From positions 372,001 to 436,000 of the forward strand of contig NZ_JAJMPA010000002.1 in assembly GCF_020991475.1 (NCBI RefSeq): a DNA stretch of 64,000 nucleotides. The letters are read 5' to 3'. The DNA is from Pedobacter sp. MC2016-14 (lineage in GTDB: Bacteria > Bacteroidota > Bacteroidia > Sphingobacteriales > Sphingobacteriaceae). A program made the translations under genes and the position numbers. The stretch's first letter is position 1. Each line of letters opens with the position of its first letter. The notes beneath the pieces were generated by a model. It was not told the DNA's origin. It ran no database searches and saw only the letters and a list, made by a program, of their open reading frames with translations. Positions 9,447-19,252 of this stretch are shown piece by piece.

Positions 9447-10319
9447 TTACTCATTCAGGTATTTTCTTTTGTAGTTTAAAGGCGTCAATCCAGTAACCTT
9501 TTTAAAATGGCGGTAGAAATTGGATACGTTGTTGAAGCCACAATCAAAGCAAATCATCTCTGTAGGTAGTTTGTTTTCAATTAAAAAGCGGCAGGCATGA
9601 CTTACCCTGATTTCAATTAAAAAGTCGTAGTACGTTTTTTTAGTCATTAATTTAAAGTAACGACAGAAAGAGGTAACGCTGAGGTTGCTTAAGGAAGCAA
9701 TTTCCTCCAGGCTAATGTCTTTTTTGTAATTCGCTGAAGTGTAATTCCAGATTTTGTTTATCCGCAAGGTTTCTGACTCATTAGACTGGTAAAAGGCGTT
9801 CTTTCCATTTACGATGGTCTCGTATTCATCAGTCTCAGCCAGTGCCTTTAATATCGACAGCAGGATAATAATGCGGTCAAGATTGGTGGCTTCTACTGCC
9901 GATTTCATGAGTTTGGCCAATTTGCTTTTTGCTTTTCCTGTGATGAGCATACCACTTTTTGCTTTTTCAAAAAGTTTGGGCAGGAGGTAGGCTTCGGGAA
10001 GATTTAAAAGGTAATCACCAAGACAATCCGGTAAAAAATGGATCACCATAGCCTCGATATTTAAATCAGGATTTCCCTGAAAGTATTCTTCCTTACAGCG
10101 CCAGGTATGTGGAACATTTTGGCCCAATAAGATCATTTCATCAGGAACAAAGTTGCTGATGTTGTCTCCTATGAAACGAACACCTTCACCTTTAATGATA
10201 TAGTGGAGTTCAAGTTCAGGGTGGTAATGCCAGATGTTTCCAAAATCAGGCTTAATGTCATGCCGAATGCTGAAAGAGCTTTGCAGCGTAATAGGTACTT
10301 TGTGGAAATGAGGTTTCAT
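9447..10319 (-). CDS. AraC-family transcriptional regulator with cupin sensor domain
   Basis: 290 residues. The N-terminal part (about 15-130) is a cupin-type beta-barrel (IWHYHPELELHYIIKGEG, then GQNVPHTW), the usual small-ligand sensor of sugar-responsive AraC proteins. The C-terminal part (about 190-288) has two helix-turn-helix units (ISLEEIASLSNLSVTSFCRYFK and MICFDCGFNNVSNFYRHFK) ending with the family signature GLTPLNYKRKY. It is the only AraC-type regulator seen, lies inside the cluster and is divergent from the isomerase/Sus operon. Motif site 2 is about 100 bases upstream of its start. It is therefore the best local candidate for the factor reading the five-copy motif, although a regulator outside the window is equally possible. 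Confidence 0.93.
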   Translation of the reverse strand: MKPHFHKVPITLQSSFSIRHDIKPDFGNIWHYHPELELHYIIKGEGVRFIGDNISNFVPDEMILLGQNVPHTWRCKEEYFQGNPDLNIEAMVIHFLPDCLGDYLLNLPEAYLLPKLFEKAKSGMLITGKAKSKLAKLMKSAVEATNLDRIIILLSILKALAETDEYETIVNGKNAFYQSNESETLRINKIWNYTSANYKKDISLEEIASLSNLSVTSFCRYFKLMTKKTYYDFLIEIRVSHACRFLIENKLPTEMICFDCGFNNVSNFYRHFKKVTGLTPLNYKRKYLNE

Positions 10320-10417
10320 GGGTGTGTGTTGCTGTTTTTTCGCTTCAGCTTGGTTTTCAAGTGTTTTACATTTAAAAGTTCGGCAATATGGCGGGCTTCA
10401 AAGGTATAGTGATTTAT

Positions 10418-10482
10418 GATAATATCCTATATTAATTTGGTAAAAATTATGATAAAATAGTAATGCCGAATGTGGAGTTTTG
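10418..10482 (+). promoter_or_regulatory. PUL motif site 2 and -7 box
   Basis: GATAATATCCTATATTAAT (10418-10436) followed after exactly 38 bases by GAGTTTTG (10475-10482), which keeps the A and TTTG of the -7 consensus. It lies in the divergent gap between the AraC gene and the isomerase/DUF3826/SusCD unit, about 78 bases before the isomerase ATG. It could also influence the AraC gene, whose start is about 100 bases away on the other strand. Confidence 0.68.
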
Positions 10483-10559
10483 TACGTGCCTGAATGGTAC
10501 CAACCAAGATATAAACCAGCGATGCTTTTCTGGTAGAAAAGTAATTGTATCTGATAAAT

Positions 10560-12173
10560 ATGGAAAAAAGGGTAAACAAAGAAATTTTATTGGTCTCCAG
10601 CGGTGATTTGCGTTTATCAGCTAATCAAAGTTGCTGGGCTGCACAGGAGCAAATGGAAAGCCAGTTAACTGCTGCATTGGCCAACCTGGGCTGGACTGTA
10701 AAACGTGCACATCCTTACGATTCTGTTAAGAAACATGGTTTTATTGATTCCCAGCGAATGGGAATGGATATCTTTAGAAATATAGATCCTGAGCAGCCAC
10801 TTATCGTGGCAGAAAGTGTTTGGCAATATTCGCATCATGTACTTGCTGGTTTAACCACACATCGTGGCCCAATCTTAACATTAGCAAACTGGAGCGGTCA
10901 ATGGCCAGGACTGGTAGGTATGCTCAACCTAAACGGTTGTCTTACCAAGGCAAACGTTACCTACAGTACTTTATGGACTGAAAATTTTAACGACGACTTT
11001 TTTATTAGAGGATTGGAGCAGTGGCTGGAATCTGGAACCATTGGACATGACCAATCGCATGTAAGGCCTTTTGATCTTTCCCTTATTCCTTCTGCTGATG
11101 CAGAAAAAGGAATCAGCTTCGCAAAAGAGCTGCGTGATAAAAAAGTAATCATGGGTGTTTTTGATGAAGGTTGCATGGGAATGTATAATGCCATTGTGCC
11201 CGATGAACTTTTACATAAAACAGGTTTCTTTAAAGAACGCCTTAGTCAGTCGGCACTTTATGCTGGTATGACCAGGGTTAAAGATGAAGAAGCAGAAAAA
11301 GTGCTGCAATGGATGTTGGATAAAGGCGTTCATTTTAACTGGGGTTCTCAACCGGAAACAGAATTGACCAGGGCACAGACCTTAGATCAATGTAAAATGT
11401 ACATTGCTGCCGTTCGCATAGCTGCTGAATTTAGCTGTGATACCATCGGGATTCAATATCAGCAAGGCTTAAAAGACCTTACGGTAGCAAGTGACCTTGT
11501 AGAAGGACTATTGAATAATCAGGACAGACCACCGGTATTTTCAGAAACAGGAGTAGAGTTGTATGCGCAAGAAGCTTTGCCGCATTTTAACGAAGTTGAT
11601 GAATGCGCAGGTTTAGATGGATTGGTGACCTATAATCTTTGGAGATCGCTTGGTTTTGCGGGAGAAAACACATTGCACGACATTAGATGGGGTGAACATT
11701 ATAAAGGTCAAAGTATAGATGACTTTGTATGGTTGCTATTGATATCAGGTGCAGCACCTGCGGCCCACTTTATTGATGGTTATGCAGGAGCAAGCAGTGA
11801 AAGGCAGCCGCCGATGTATTTCCGTTTAGGTGGAGGTACACTTAAAGGCATTAGCAAACCAGGTTTCATTGTTTGGAGCAGGGTATATGTTATCTATAAT
11901 GAATTGCATTGTGATCTTGGCGTTGCTGAAGTTGTAGCATTGCCGGCCGAAGAAACAGAAAGACGTTGGAATGAAACAACGCCTGAATGGCCAATTATGC
12001 ACGTGGTACTTAAAGGCATTACGCGCGATCAAATGATGGCGAGACATAAAGCCAATCACATACAAGTTGTGTATACAGATACAGAAGCAGGTGCACATGA
12101 AGCGTGCCGTATTAAGGCAGCTGCCTTAAATGAACTTGGCCTCAAAGTCCATTTCTGCGGAGAGGTAAACTAA
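10560..12173 (+). CDS. L-fucose isomerase-like protein
   Basis: 537 residues from the ATG at 10560; a TTG five codons upstream is less likely. No signal peptide, so cytoplasmic. Overall length and sequence character (GPILTLANWSGQWPGLVGML, VFDEGCMGMYNAIV, and a C-terminal beta-rich part with YFRLGGGTLKG) fit the L-fucose/D-arabinose isomerase superfamily, whose members interconvert aldoses and ketoses with a divalent metal. I did not assign metal ligands individually. It heads an operon with DUF3826 and a Sus pair under motif site 2, and the same motif controls the transporter/aldolase unit behind GH95, so use of L-fucose, L-galactose or another deoxy or branched aldose is plausible. Bacteroidota carry many such proteins of unknown activity, so the substrate is open. 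Confidence 0.72.
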   Translation: MEKRVNKEILLVSSGDLRLSANQSCWAAQEQMESQLTAALANLGWTVKRAHPYDSVKKHGFIDSQRMGMDIFRNIDPEQPLIVAESVWQYSHHVLAGLTTHRGPILTLANWSGQWPGLVGMLNLNGCLTKANVTYSTLWTENFNDDFFIRGLEQWLESGTIGHDQSHVRPFDLSLIPSADAEKGISFAKELRDKKVIMGVFDEGCMGMYNAIVPDELLHKTGFFKERLSQSALYAGMTRVKDEEAEKVLQWMLDKGVHFNWGSQPETELTRAQTLDQCKMYIAAVRIAAEFSCDTIGIQYQQGLKDLTVASDLVEGLLNNQDRPPVFSETGVELYAQEALPHFNEVDECAGLDGLVTYNLWRSLGFAGENTLHDIRWGEHYKGQSIDDFVWLLLISGAAPAAHFIDGYAGASSERQPPMYFRLGGGTLKGISKPGFIVWSRVYVIYNELHCDLGVAEVVALPAEETERRWNETTPEWPIMHVVLKGITRDQMMARHKANHIQVVYTDTEAGAHEACRIKAAALNELGLKVHFCGEVN

Positions 12174-12215
12174 TCAAATAAAATACTTAAATTTAACTAA
12201 CCAAATCATATACCT

Positions 12216-12887
12216 ATGAAAAGATATTGCATCGTATTGTTTTTATGCTGCTGCCAGGCAGTTTCATTTGCACAAAAAAACACAAGCCCAAAAGAAGATC
12301 GTGAAGCATACGTAAAGGTAATTACTGAGCGTGCTGGGAAAATAGTAGCCAAAATGGATCTTGCAGATACTGTTAAGGCAGCTAAGGTGACTGTGATCAT
12401 CAGAGACCAATACAGTAACCTTAATGACATCTATGATGAACGCAATGCCAACATCAAAGAAATTAAATCAAAAAACGAAGGTGATAAAGTAGCCATTGAA
12501 AATGCATTGAAAGAGCAGAATGTTGAAGTTGACAAGAAACTGAACAAACTGCACAAAAAGTATTTGGCTAAACTCTCTAAACAATTGAGCGATGAGCAAA
12601 TTGAGCAAGTAAAAAATGGTATGACTTATAATGTAATGCCTAATACTTATCAAGCTTATCAGGATGAACTTTTGAACTTAACAGAAGCTCAAAAGAAACA
12701 AATCTATACCTGGTTAGTTGAGGCCCGTGAGCATGCTATTGATGCTGAATCTTCAGATAAGAAACATGCCTGGTTTGGAAAATACAAAGGTAAAATCAAT
12801 AACTTTTTATCTGCCGAAGGCTATGACCTAAAAAAAGAAGGTATAGAGTGGGAGAAAAGAAGAAAAGCTTCAGCACAGAATAAATAA
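12216..12887 (+). CDS. DUF3826-family exported protein
   Basis: 223 residues with a signal peptide (cleavage after about residue 20, VSFAQ). The rest is highly charged and mostly helical, lysine/glutamate-rich with likely coiled-coil stretches (about residues 70-125), then a tryptophan-containing C-terminal half (IYTWLVEAREHAID, HAWFGKYKGKINNFL). This matches the DUF3826 family, a Bacteroidota family of unknown function often found near pectin-degrading genes. The 42-base gap upstream and the 39-base gap to the SusC gene suggest co-transcription. A periplasmic accessory role in glycan handling is inferred only from context. Confidence 0.78.
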   Translation: MKRYCIVLFLCCCQAVSFAQKNTSPKEDREAYVKVITERAGKIVAKMDLADTVKAAKVTVIIRDQYSNLNDIYDERNANIKEIKSKNEGDKVAIENALKEQNVEVDKKLNKLHKKYLAKLSKQLSDEQIEQVKNGMTYNVMPNTYQAYQDELLNLTEAQKKQIYTWLVEAREHAIDAESSDKKHAWFGKYKGKINNFLSAEGYDLKKEGIEWEKRRKASAQNK

Positions 12888-12926
12888 ATCGGACTTAATA
12901 AATTAATTATTAACCAAATAATCAGT

Positions 12927-15900
12927 ATGAATTCAAAACTTTTACGAAAAGTTAAAGGCATCGTCCTTTTATCCATTTTTTGTTGCGCATCGGCGTATGC
13001 CCAGCAAAAGAAAATCACAGGAAAGGTTACAGATGGTGGTGATGGTGGCCCAATACCGGGAGTGAATGTCAGCATTAAAGGTAAACCTAGTAATGTCAGT
13101 ACAAATGCACAAGGGGTTTATGTGATTCAAGCTGACCCTGCAGTTGATGTATTGGTATTTTCCTACATCGGATTTGTTAGACAAACGATTACTTTAGCTG
13201 GAAGAGCAACGGTAGATGTAAAACTTGCTTCGGATAACCAGACGCTAACGCAGGTAGACATCGTTTCTGTAGGTTACGGTACGAAAAAGAGATCTGAGAT
13301 TCTGGGTTCTGTTGCTACGATTACGGGTGCAGAGCTTCAAGATATTCCGGCTACAAATTTGGCTGGAGCGATGAGAAATAAAATTGCTGGTGTGGGAGTT
13401 AGTCAGGTTTCTGGCCGACCGGGAGCTCCTATTACATTAAATATAAGGAATTCCACCGCAAGTAGTACGGCTTCTACTCAAGTTGAGACTACAGCCGAAC
13501 CTCTTTATGTTGTTGATGGTATCACTGTTACTCGAGAAGCATTTGACAATATTGATGCGTCAATGATTGAAAATCTAACATTTTTGAAGGATGCTTCAGC
13601 CGCAATCTATGGGGCTTCAGGTGCTAAAGGTGTAGTCTTGGTAACTACAAAAAAAGGTAAGCTTGGCAAACCTAGTATTACTTATAATGGTTATTTGGGT
13701 GTTTCAGACGCAGCTAAAACACCTGATATGTTAAGTGGTTATGACCATGCCGTTCTTTTAAATGAGACTTACCGAGCTCAAAGTGCTCCATTTTCTAGCT
13801 TATTCCTACCAGCGGATTTGGATTATATCAAAAATCTGAATTATAAAAGTTGGTACGACGAGGTGTGGCAATCTGCGACGACGCAAAGACACAATCTTGG
13901 GATATCAGGTGGTACAGAAAAAATTACTTTTTTTGCTGGAGGAAGCTATCAAAGTGAAAATGCTAATTATGCGGGATTGAAATTTGATAAGTATGCTTTT
14001 AGAAGTGGCGTTGTTGCGAATATTGCCAATGGTTTGACTGCAGACGTAAATTTCAATGTGGATTGGAATATCAGGAATGCCCAGCATAACCAGACTGATA
14101 ATGATGCAGCTTTTTTTGAACAAATTGTAAGTGTTCCAAGATGGGTTCCAATTTCGATTGACGGTAAAAATGTGAATTTTAACAATGGGGCTGCCGTAAA
14201 CCCACAAGCGATTTTAGAGTCAGGATACTATGACAGACGGCAATCTAAAGGTTATCGAGTAAATGGAAGTTTGAGTTATCAACCGACATTTTTAAAAGGT
14301 TTTACAGCTAAGCTGCAAGTATCTCAAAGTAGTGGTTCAACTAATAGCCGACTATATCAACCTCCATATTCAACATATAATTTCTTAAGGACAGGAAGTA
14401 ATGGTCAGTTATATTCAGAACAGTTACAACTTAATCCTACAACGGGAGCTCCGGTTATGTTTGATGCAAGAACCGCACAAAATGCAAGTGTCACTCCTAG
14501 CTTGTCTGATAATAACAGCTATCAAGGGTTCTTAACACTTCAGTACGCTAAACAAATTGATAAGCACTCTTTCGGTTTACTAGCGGGTGCTGAGCAGAGT
14601 GAATCAAATGGTGAAACCGTTGCCGTTCGTTATACAAATCAATTAATTCCGGGTGGTGAGGAATATTGGGCTTTCGATGCAACATCATTGGCTCGTCAAG
14701 AATTTAGTAAAGTTGCAACGTCAAAAAGATCCTTTTTTGGTCGTATAAATTATGATTTCGATAAAAAATATCTATTAGAGGTAATCACTCGTGTCGATGC
14801 ATCATCTAATTTTGCGTCAGGTAATAGGTGGGGAGTGGCGCCAAGCGTTGGTTTAGGTTGGGTAGCCAGCCAGGAGAAATTTTTCAAAGAAACTAATTGG
14901 TTGAGTTTTGTAAACTTTTTAAAATTAAAAGTAAATGTTGGTGTAACGGGAGACGATAGAGTTAGCCAAAGATTATGGCAAGATAGGTTTCTAATTGATG
15001 TTACAAATGGATATCTTTACGGTAGTTCTAATCAAAATAGCTTAAACCGATCGCGCTTAGCCAACCCAGACATTACTTGGGAAAAAAAGAGGACAATCAA
15101 TGTTGGCTTAGAGTCGTCAATGTTTAATAGTAAATTAGATTTTAGCGTAGAGGTTTTCCAAAATTATACTTATAACCAATTTGATTTGGGTGCCAATCAA
15201 TTATATCCTTTATATGCAGGTTTTGCGGCACCAGTTGTCAATTATAGACAGCTTTACAATTGGGGATCTGAATTTAGTATTGGTTATAAAGCAAAACTTG
15301 CGACCGACCTGAATCTGAGTACAAGTATTAACTTTGCTTACGGCAGTTCAATTGTGGATAGAACTATATATGCGCCTGGTAGTTTAATCAACAACGTTGC
15401 TCCAGATTGGCTAACGTCATTTGGAACGGATCCAAACTACTATAACTCAAATAACATCGGATTGAGAACAATCGGTATGTTTAGAACACAAGGGGAGGTA
15501 GATCAGTGGTTGGCAAAATATCCTAATTATAGAGTGTATGATCGTGTTCCACAACCGGGATGGTTATATTACGAAGATACAAATGAAGATGGAATCATAA
15601 ATGATTATGATATGAAACCATTATATAATACGACCAATTCTTTCTTTTCTTCCGGTATTTCTTTGAATTTAACATATAAGGCCTTTGCTCTAAATACAAA
15701 TATCAATGCTAGATTTGGTGGTAAAGTATTTTATGATAGCAGAGCTAGAATAGCACCTTCTGCTACAAGAAATATTCTGTCTATTTGGAATGATCGTTGG
15801 ACTCCTGAAAATCCAATGGATGGTAAATTTCCTAGGTTTGATGATCCATCATTGACTAGAAATTCAGACTTCTGGGCTGTGGATGGAACTACAATACGTA

Positions 15901-16100
15901 TCAATTCAATGACTTTGAGCTATAAGGCACCTACTTTCCTGACTACAAAACTTGGATTAGGAGGAGCTAGAATAATGCTTACAGGAAATAATCTTTGGAC
16001 ATTGGTGAATCCTCTTAAATATAAGGATCCGTATACATCAAGTGCATATGATTATCCCATCTTAAGAACTATCTCATTAGGTTTAAATGTTAATCTATAA
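12927..16100 (+). CDS. SusC-like TonB-dependent outer-membrane transporter (pair 1)
   Basis: 1057 residues: signal peptide (about 1-25), CarboxypepD_reg-like beta-sandwich (about 28-110), TonB-box-like stretch with VGYGTKK (about 111-122), plug domain containing PLYVVDGITV (about 190) and the LKDASAAIYGASGAKGVVLVTTKKG-type signature, then a long beta-barrel. It imports oligosaccharides with its SusD lid, powered by TonB. The first 85 or so residues are nearly the same as in the second SusC, while the rest diverges strongly. The gene and the two after it are visibly richer in A/T and rare codons than the enzyme operon, possibly a sign of exchange. Its stop falls 10 bases before the preferred SusD start. 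Confidence 0.96.
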   Translation: MNSKLLRKVKGIVLLSIFCCASAYAQQKKITGKVTDGGDGGPIPGVNVSIKGKPSNVSTNAQGVYVIQADPAVDVLVFSYIGFVRQTITLAGRATVDVKLASDNQTLTQVDIVSVGYGTKKRSEILGSVATITGAELQDIPATNLAGAMRNKIAGVGVSQVSGRPGAPITLNIRNSTASSTASTQVETTAEPLYVVDGITVTREAFDNIDASMIENLTFLKDASAAIYGASGAKGVVLVTTKKGKLGKPSITYNGYLGVSDAAKTPDMLSGYDHAVLLNETYRAQSAPFSSLFLPADLDYIKNLNYKSWYDEVWQSATTQRHNLGISGGTEKITFFAGGSYQSENANYAGLKFDKYAFRSGVVANIANGLTADVNFNVDWNIRNAQHNQTDNDAAFFEQIVSVPRWVPISIDGKNVNFNNGAAVNPQAILESGYYDRRQSKGYRVNGSLSYQPTFLKGFTAKLQVSQSSGSTNSRLYQPPYSTYNFLRTGSNGQLYSEQLQLNPTTGAPVMFDARTAQNASVTPSLSDNNSYQGFLTLQYAKQIDKHSFGLLAGAEQSESNGETVAVRYTNQLIPGGEEYWAFDATSLARQEFSKVATSKRSFFGRINYDFDKKYLLEVITRVDASSNFASGNRWGVAPSVGLGWVASQEKFFKETNWLSFVNFLKLKVNVGVTGDDRVSQRLWQDRFLIDVTNGYLYGSSNQNSLNRSRLANPDITWEKKRTINVGLESSMFNSKLDFSVEVFQNYTYNQFDLGANQLYPLYAGFAAPVVNYRQLYNWGSEFSIGYKAKLATDLNLSTSINFAYGSSIVDRTIYAPGSLINNVAPDWLTSFGTDPNYYNSNNIGLRTIGMFRTQGEVDQWLAKYPNYRVYDRVPQPGWLYYEDTNEDGIINDYDMKPLYNTTNSFFSSGISLNLTYKAFALNTNINARFGGKVFYDSRARIAPSATRNILSIWNDRWTPENPMDGKFPRFDDPSLTRNSDFWAVDGTTIRINSMTLSYKAPTFLTTKLGLGGARIMLTGNNLWTLVNPLKYKDPYTSSAYDYPILRTISLGLNVNL

Positions 16101-16110
16101 TTCTAAAGTA

Positions 16111-18006
16111 ATGATAACACAAAATAAAAGAGCCTTAGGCAAGTATTTAATGCTTTTGGTTGCGACTATCGCTTTGCTTTCATGCAAAGTTAATGATGAT
16201 AAATTTTTTGAACTACCTGACACTGGTGGTATTGATGCAGCAATTTGGAATTCTGAAGGGTCTGTTCAATTACATTTAAATAGAGTCTATGATGTAGTTA
16301 TTCCAGCCTTTCCGTTACAATTAGCTCCGGATAGATATGGAGTACATGCAGCTAGTGATGAAAATTATTTTCCCAGTGCAGATGCGAATGCAAGGGCTGC
16401 TTTGGGCATGCAGGGGTCACTAGGAAATGATGATGTGAGGTATACAGGTAATACCTATAATGGTAATGCAGGAAGTAATAAATACTGGGATATTGCTAGA
16501 TGTAACGATGCTATAACCAATATTCCCTTGGGAACAATGCCTCAAGCAACGCAACGTACCTTATTAGGGCAATATTATGCTTTGAGAGCAATGGTTTATT
16601 TCGAAATGGTTAAAGTATATGGCGGTGTTCCATTAATATTGGTACCTCAAACACCAGAGTCAATTTACACAGATGGTAGAAAAAGCGCAAGAGAGTGCAT
16701 TAATTCGATTATTAGCGATTTAGATAACGCTATAGCAATGCTTGATGGATTTACTCCGACAGATGATAGTGGAAGGGGTAAAATGACCAAACTTATTGCG
16801 ACTTGTTTAAAAGCAAAAGTATTGTTTTATTATGCAAGCCCACAATTTAACCCACGAAATGATCCGAGACATCCTTATGATCCAGAAAGATGGAATACTG
16901 CTTTAGCTGCGAATAAACTTGCCTATGACATGTGTATTGCGGCAGGAAAACGATTGATGACTAATTATGCAGATATTTTTCGCACTGAAGGAACAGCAAA
17001 CACAGAAGCAATTTTGGTAAGAACTTACTCTAACAGCATTAGTTCTAGAGGACATGATGGGGAATATCGCGTGAGACCGGCTTCGGAGGGTGGAAGTGCT
17101 AACCCTTATTATTTAGCTACTACGAAATTGCTTAATGCCTATACAACAAGAGATGGTAATAAAATCACAAACGCAACTGCTCAATATCCATATGATGCAG
17201 TAATGTTTTGGCAAAATAGAGATCCTAGATTTGAGGCTACCATAGCTTATAATGGAAGTAGCTGGCCTTTAAGCGGTAATACAACTAGAAAGCAATGGAC
17301 TTATAATGCTGCTTTAGCAGAGACAACCGGCAATGGTGTATACTGTAAACGTTTCAGTACTCCTGGTTTGGCTTCTGGTAATGTTAGGTATAGTAATAAT
17401 CTGGGCGGAAGCGGTATGGATTGGATTGAGTTAAGACTTGCCGAAATAATGTTAAATTATGCGGACTGCGAAAATGAGGCTCCACTAGGAAATATATCAA
17501 TTGCGAAAGATATGGTTAGACAAATCAGAGTAAGGGCAGGCATAGTTCAGGGAGTTGGTACTAATGACTATGGACTAGGTGTTGCAGGAGATGTTGCTAC
17601 GATGAGAGATCTAATTCTGAATGAAAGAATGGTAGAATTTGCTTTTGAAGGTAAACGTAATTCTGATTTGAGAAGATCTCGTCTAATGTATACTTTAAAT
17701 GAGCCTATGACTAAATTGGAAATTAGATTAGTGCGTCCTTTTGTTAGTACTTCTAATCAAGGAGATAAGGCTGTTCTAGAAGCAGTTACAAACGGTGTTA
17801 TGTTTAGAGAGACTCTTAATATAAACGATAAGACAACCTACCAAAGGTATTTTATCAACTTCGAATATACCGATCCAAACTATTTACCATATAACGTGCC
17901 TACATTTCATAATTTTTATACTTTTCATAATGATTTCGTAAACAATGGGATCAATATAGCTCCAACAATAGGTTGGGCTGGCGGTACTTTTGACCCACTT
18001 GATTAA
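16111..18006 (+). CDS. SusD-like substrate-binding lipoprotein (pair 1)
   Basis: 631 residues from ATG 16111. An in-frame ATG at 16087 overlaps the SusC stop but would put eight extra residues before the lipoprotein signal, so the downstream start is preferred. Lipobox LLSC with C25 as lipid anchor. The sequence shows the SusD helical TPR scaffold (YYALRAMVYFEMVKVYGGVPL) and the C-terminal RagB/SusD region with LNERMVEFAFEGKRNSDLRR. SusD proteins form the extracellular lid over SusC and capture the glycan. At 631 residues it is longer than many SusD proteins. Paired with the SusC directly upstream. Confidence 0.94.
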   Translation: MITQNKRALGKYLMLLVATIALLSCKVNDDKFFELPDTGGIDAAIWNSEGSVQLHLNRVYDVVIPAFPLQLAPDRYGVHAASDENYFPSADANARAALGMQGSLGNDDVRYTGNTYNGNAGSNKYWDIARCNDAITNIPLGTMPQATQRTLLGQYYALRAMVYFEMVKVYGGVPLILVPQTPESIYTDGRKSARECINSIISDLDNAIAMLDGFTPTDDSGRGKMTKLIATCLKAKVLFYYASPQFNPRNDPRHPYDPERWNTALAANKLAYDMCIAAGKRLMTNYADIFRTEGTANTEAILVRTYSNSISSRGHDGEYRVRPASEGGSANPYYLATTKLLNAYTTRDGNKITNATAQYPYDAVMFWQNRDPRFEATIAYNGSSWPLSGNTTRKQWTYNAALAETTGNGVYCKRFSTPGLASGNVRYSNNLGGSGMDWIELRLAEIMLNYADCENEAPLGNISIAKDMVRQIRVRAGIVQGVGTNDYGLGVAGDVATMRDLILNERMVEFAFEGKRNSDLRRSRLMYTLNEPMTKLEIRLVRPFVSTSNQGDKAVLEAVTNGVMFRETLNINDKTTYQRYFINFEYTDPNYLPYNVPTFHNFYTFHNDFVNNGINIAPTIGWAGGTFDPLD

Positions 18007-18047
18007 AATAGAAATAATTGAAATTATATCATTTAAAATATTAAGAA

Positions 18048-19028
18048 ATGAAAAATAAAAATTTTCAAAAATTGCTCTTTGGCGCAATATGCATATTATC
18101 TTTTTCCTCTTGCAAAAAGGATACGGAAAATATTTTTACGATGTTTGACGACGTCACCGTGACATATAATAATAGTGATCCAAGATGTGTTACCGATTAT
18201 AAATTGGTAAATGATGGCGAAGAAGTATGGATCGATTACACAATAAATTCAGCTTCTGAAGATATGTATTCTATTATTGTTGAAAAGTCTGCTGGAGCAG
18301 CGCAGAATGGTACTTATGAACGTACCACTGTTGTAATCTCAGACAATAACAGGCGTAGAAGTTACTCTGATATTATAAAATTTACTATGAGTCGAGATGG
18401 AAAAACGAGCTATCGTATTTGTGCATTGAACAAGAAAGGAACTTTTATTGGTGATGGATACAAGAAAGTGACAATCGAACAAAATCCGAGTTATACTATT
18501 ATTGCAAATAAAAATATTTATTTGCCAGATACAGTTGCGAAGGTATTACCCTCATTCTTCTCCCTTAGAGATGGAACTACCTACAGCTATACAAATGGTG
18601 CAGCAAATGCTTCTAACATAGATTTTGGTATCTGGAGACGACCAAATACAAATTCAGATGCTATAACTAATCCTTATATTTACAATCTTTATTCAATTAG
18701 TACACCTACTAGTCCTTTCGCCAACATTTATGATATAAGTGCATGGATTCCGAAAAGGGCGACACTATTCAGCACCCCAGTAACGTCCCAATCTAATATT
18801 TTTGTTTATACTGCAGTTTCCAGTTCAACAATCGGTACGCTGGCAAGGGCACGGACAATTAATCTTACAGCAACTGCCTCAACTACTTTTGCTGCCGGAT
18901 TGGCGGCTGGTAATGCTATCTTTTTCCTTACCCCAGAAGGAAAGTATGGAATGATGCTGATAAATGCGGTAACAACAGATTATGATAGAAAACCTTACAT
19001 TAACGTAAGTGTTAAGGTACAGAATTAG
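18048..19028 (+). CDS. Sus-operon lipoprotein, probable surface glycan-binding protein
   Basis: 326 residues with a lipoprotein signal (FSSC, C22) followed by KKD. An N-terminal part (about 30-145) reads like an Ig/fibronectin-type beta-sandwich (GEEVWIDYTINSAS, YRICALNKKGTFIGDG). The C-terminal part is beta-rich with many T, S and aromatic residues. It sits third in the SusC-SusD unit, where surface glycan-binding proteins (SusE/F-like or unnamed) are normally encoded, so glycan binding is inferred from position. I do not recognise a specific family. A strong terminator follows 48 bases after the stop, closing this operon. Confidence 0.7.
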   Translation: MKNKNFQKLLFGAICILSFSSCKKDTENIFTMFDDVTVTYNNSDPRCVTDYKLVNDGEEVWIDYTINSASEDMYSIIVEKSAGAAQNGTYERTTVVISDNNRRRSYSDIIKFTMSRDGKTSYRICALNKKGTFIGDGYKKVTIEQNPSYTIIANKNIYLPDTVAKVLPSFFSLRDGTTYSYTNGAANASNIDFGIWRRPNTNSDAITNPYIYNLYSISTPTSPFANIYDISAWIPKRATLFSTPVTSQSNIFVYTAVSSSTIGTLARARTINLTATASTTFAAGLAAGNAIFFLTPEGKYGMMLINAVTTDYDRKPYINVSVKVQN

Positions 19029-19075
19029 GTGTTAGGATTTAAATGACAAGGTTTTAGTGCCGATTATTATATTCC

Positions 19076-19121
19076 AATCCCGTTGCCAAATTCATCGATA
19101 TCTATGGCAACGGGATTTTTT
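19076..19121 (+). terminator. Rho-independent terminator after Sus unit 1
   Basis: A perfect 13-bp stem, AATCCCGTTGCCA (19076-19088) and TGGCAACGGGATT (19105-19117), with a 16-base loop and followed by a T-run. It ends the isomerase-to-lipoprotein operon, so the second Sus pair needs its own promoter. Confidence 0.92.
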
Positions 19122-19130
19122 AAACCACTA

Positions 19131-19195
19131 AATAATATCGAAAACTTAAATTCAAGCTCATCAATTCTTTTGCAGTCATAAGTCAAATCTATTTG
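19131..19195 (+). promoter_or_regulatory. PUL motif site 5 (degenerate) and -7 box
   Basis: AATAATATCGAAAACTTAA (19131-19149) keeps the left half TAATATC of the motif but little of the right half. After exactly 38 bases comes TCTATTTG (19188-19195), one mismatch from TAnnTTTG. Location right after a terminator and 58 bases before the second SusC makes it a credible promoter. The strict spacing, more than the sequence match, is the reason to include it. Confidence 0.5.
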
Positions 19196-19252
19196 ACATT
19201 ATTGTACTGTCCGTAACTCGCTATCTCAACAATAACAACCAAATAAACAAGT

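Noticed and set aside
10545..10559. TTG start of the isomerase-like gene
   Set aside because: An ATG five codons later at 10560 is more usual and no added domain is lost.
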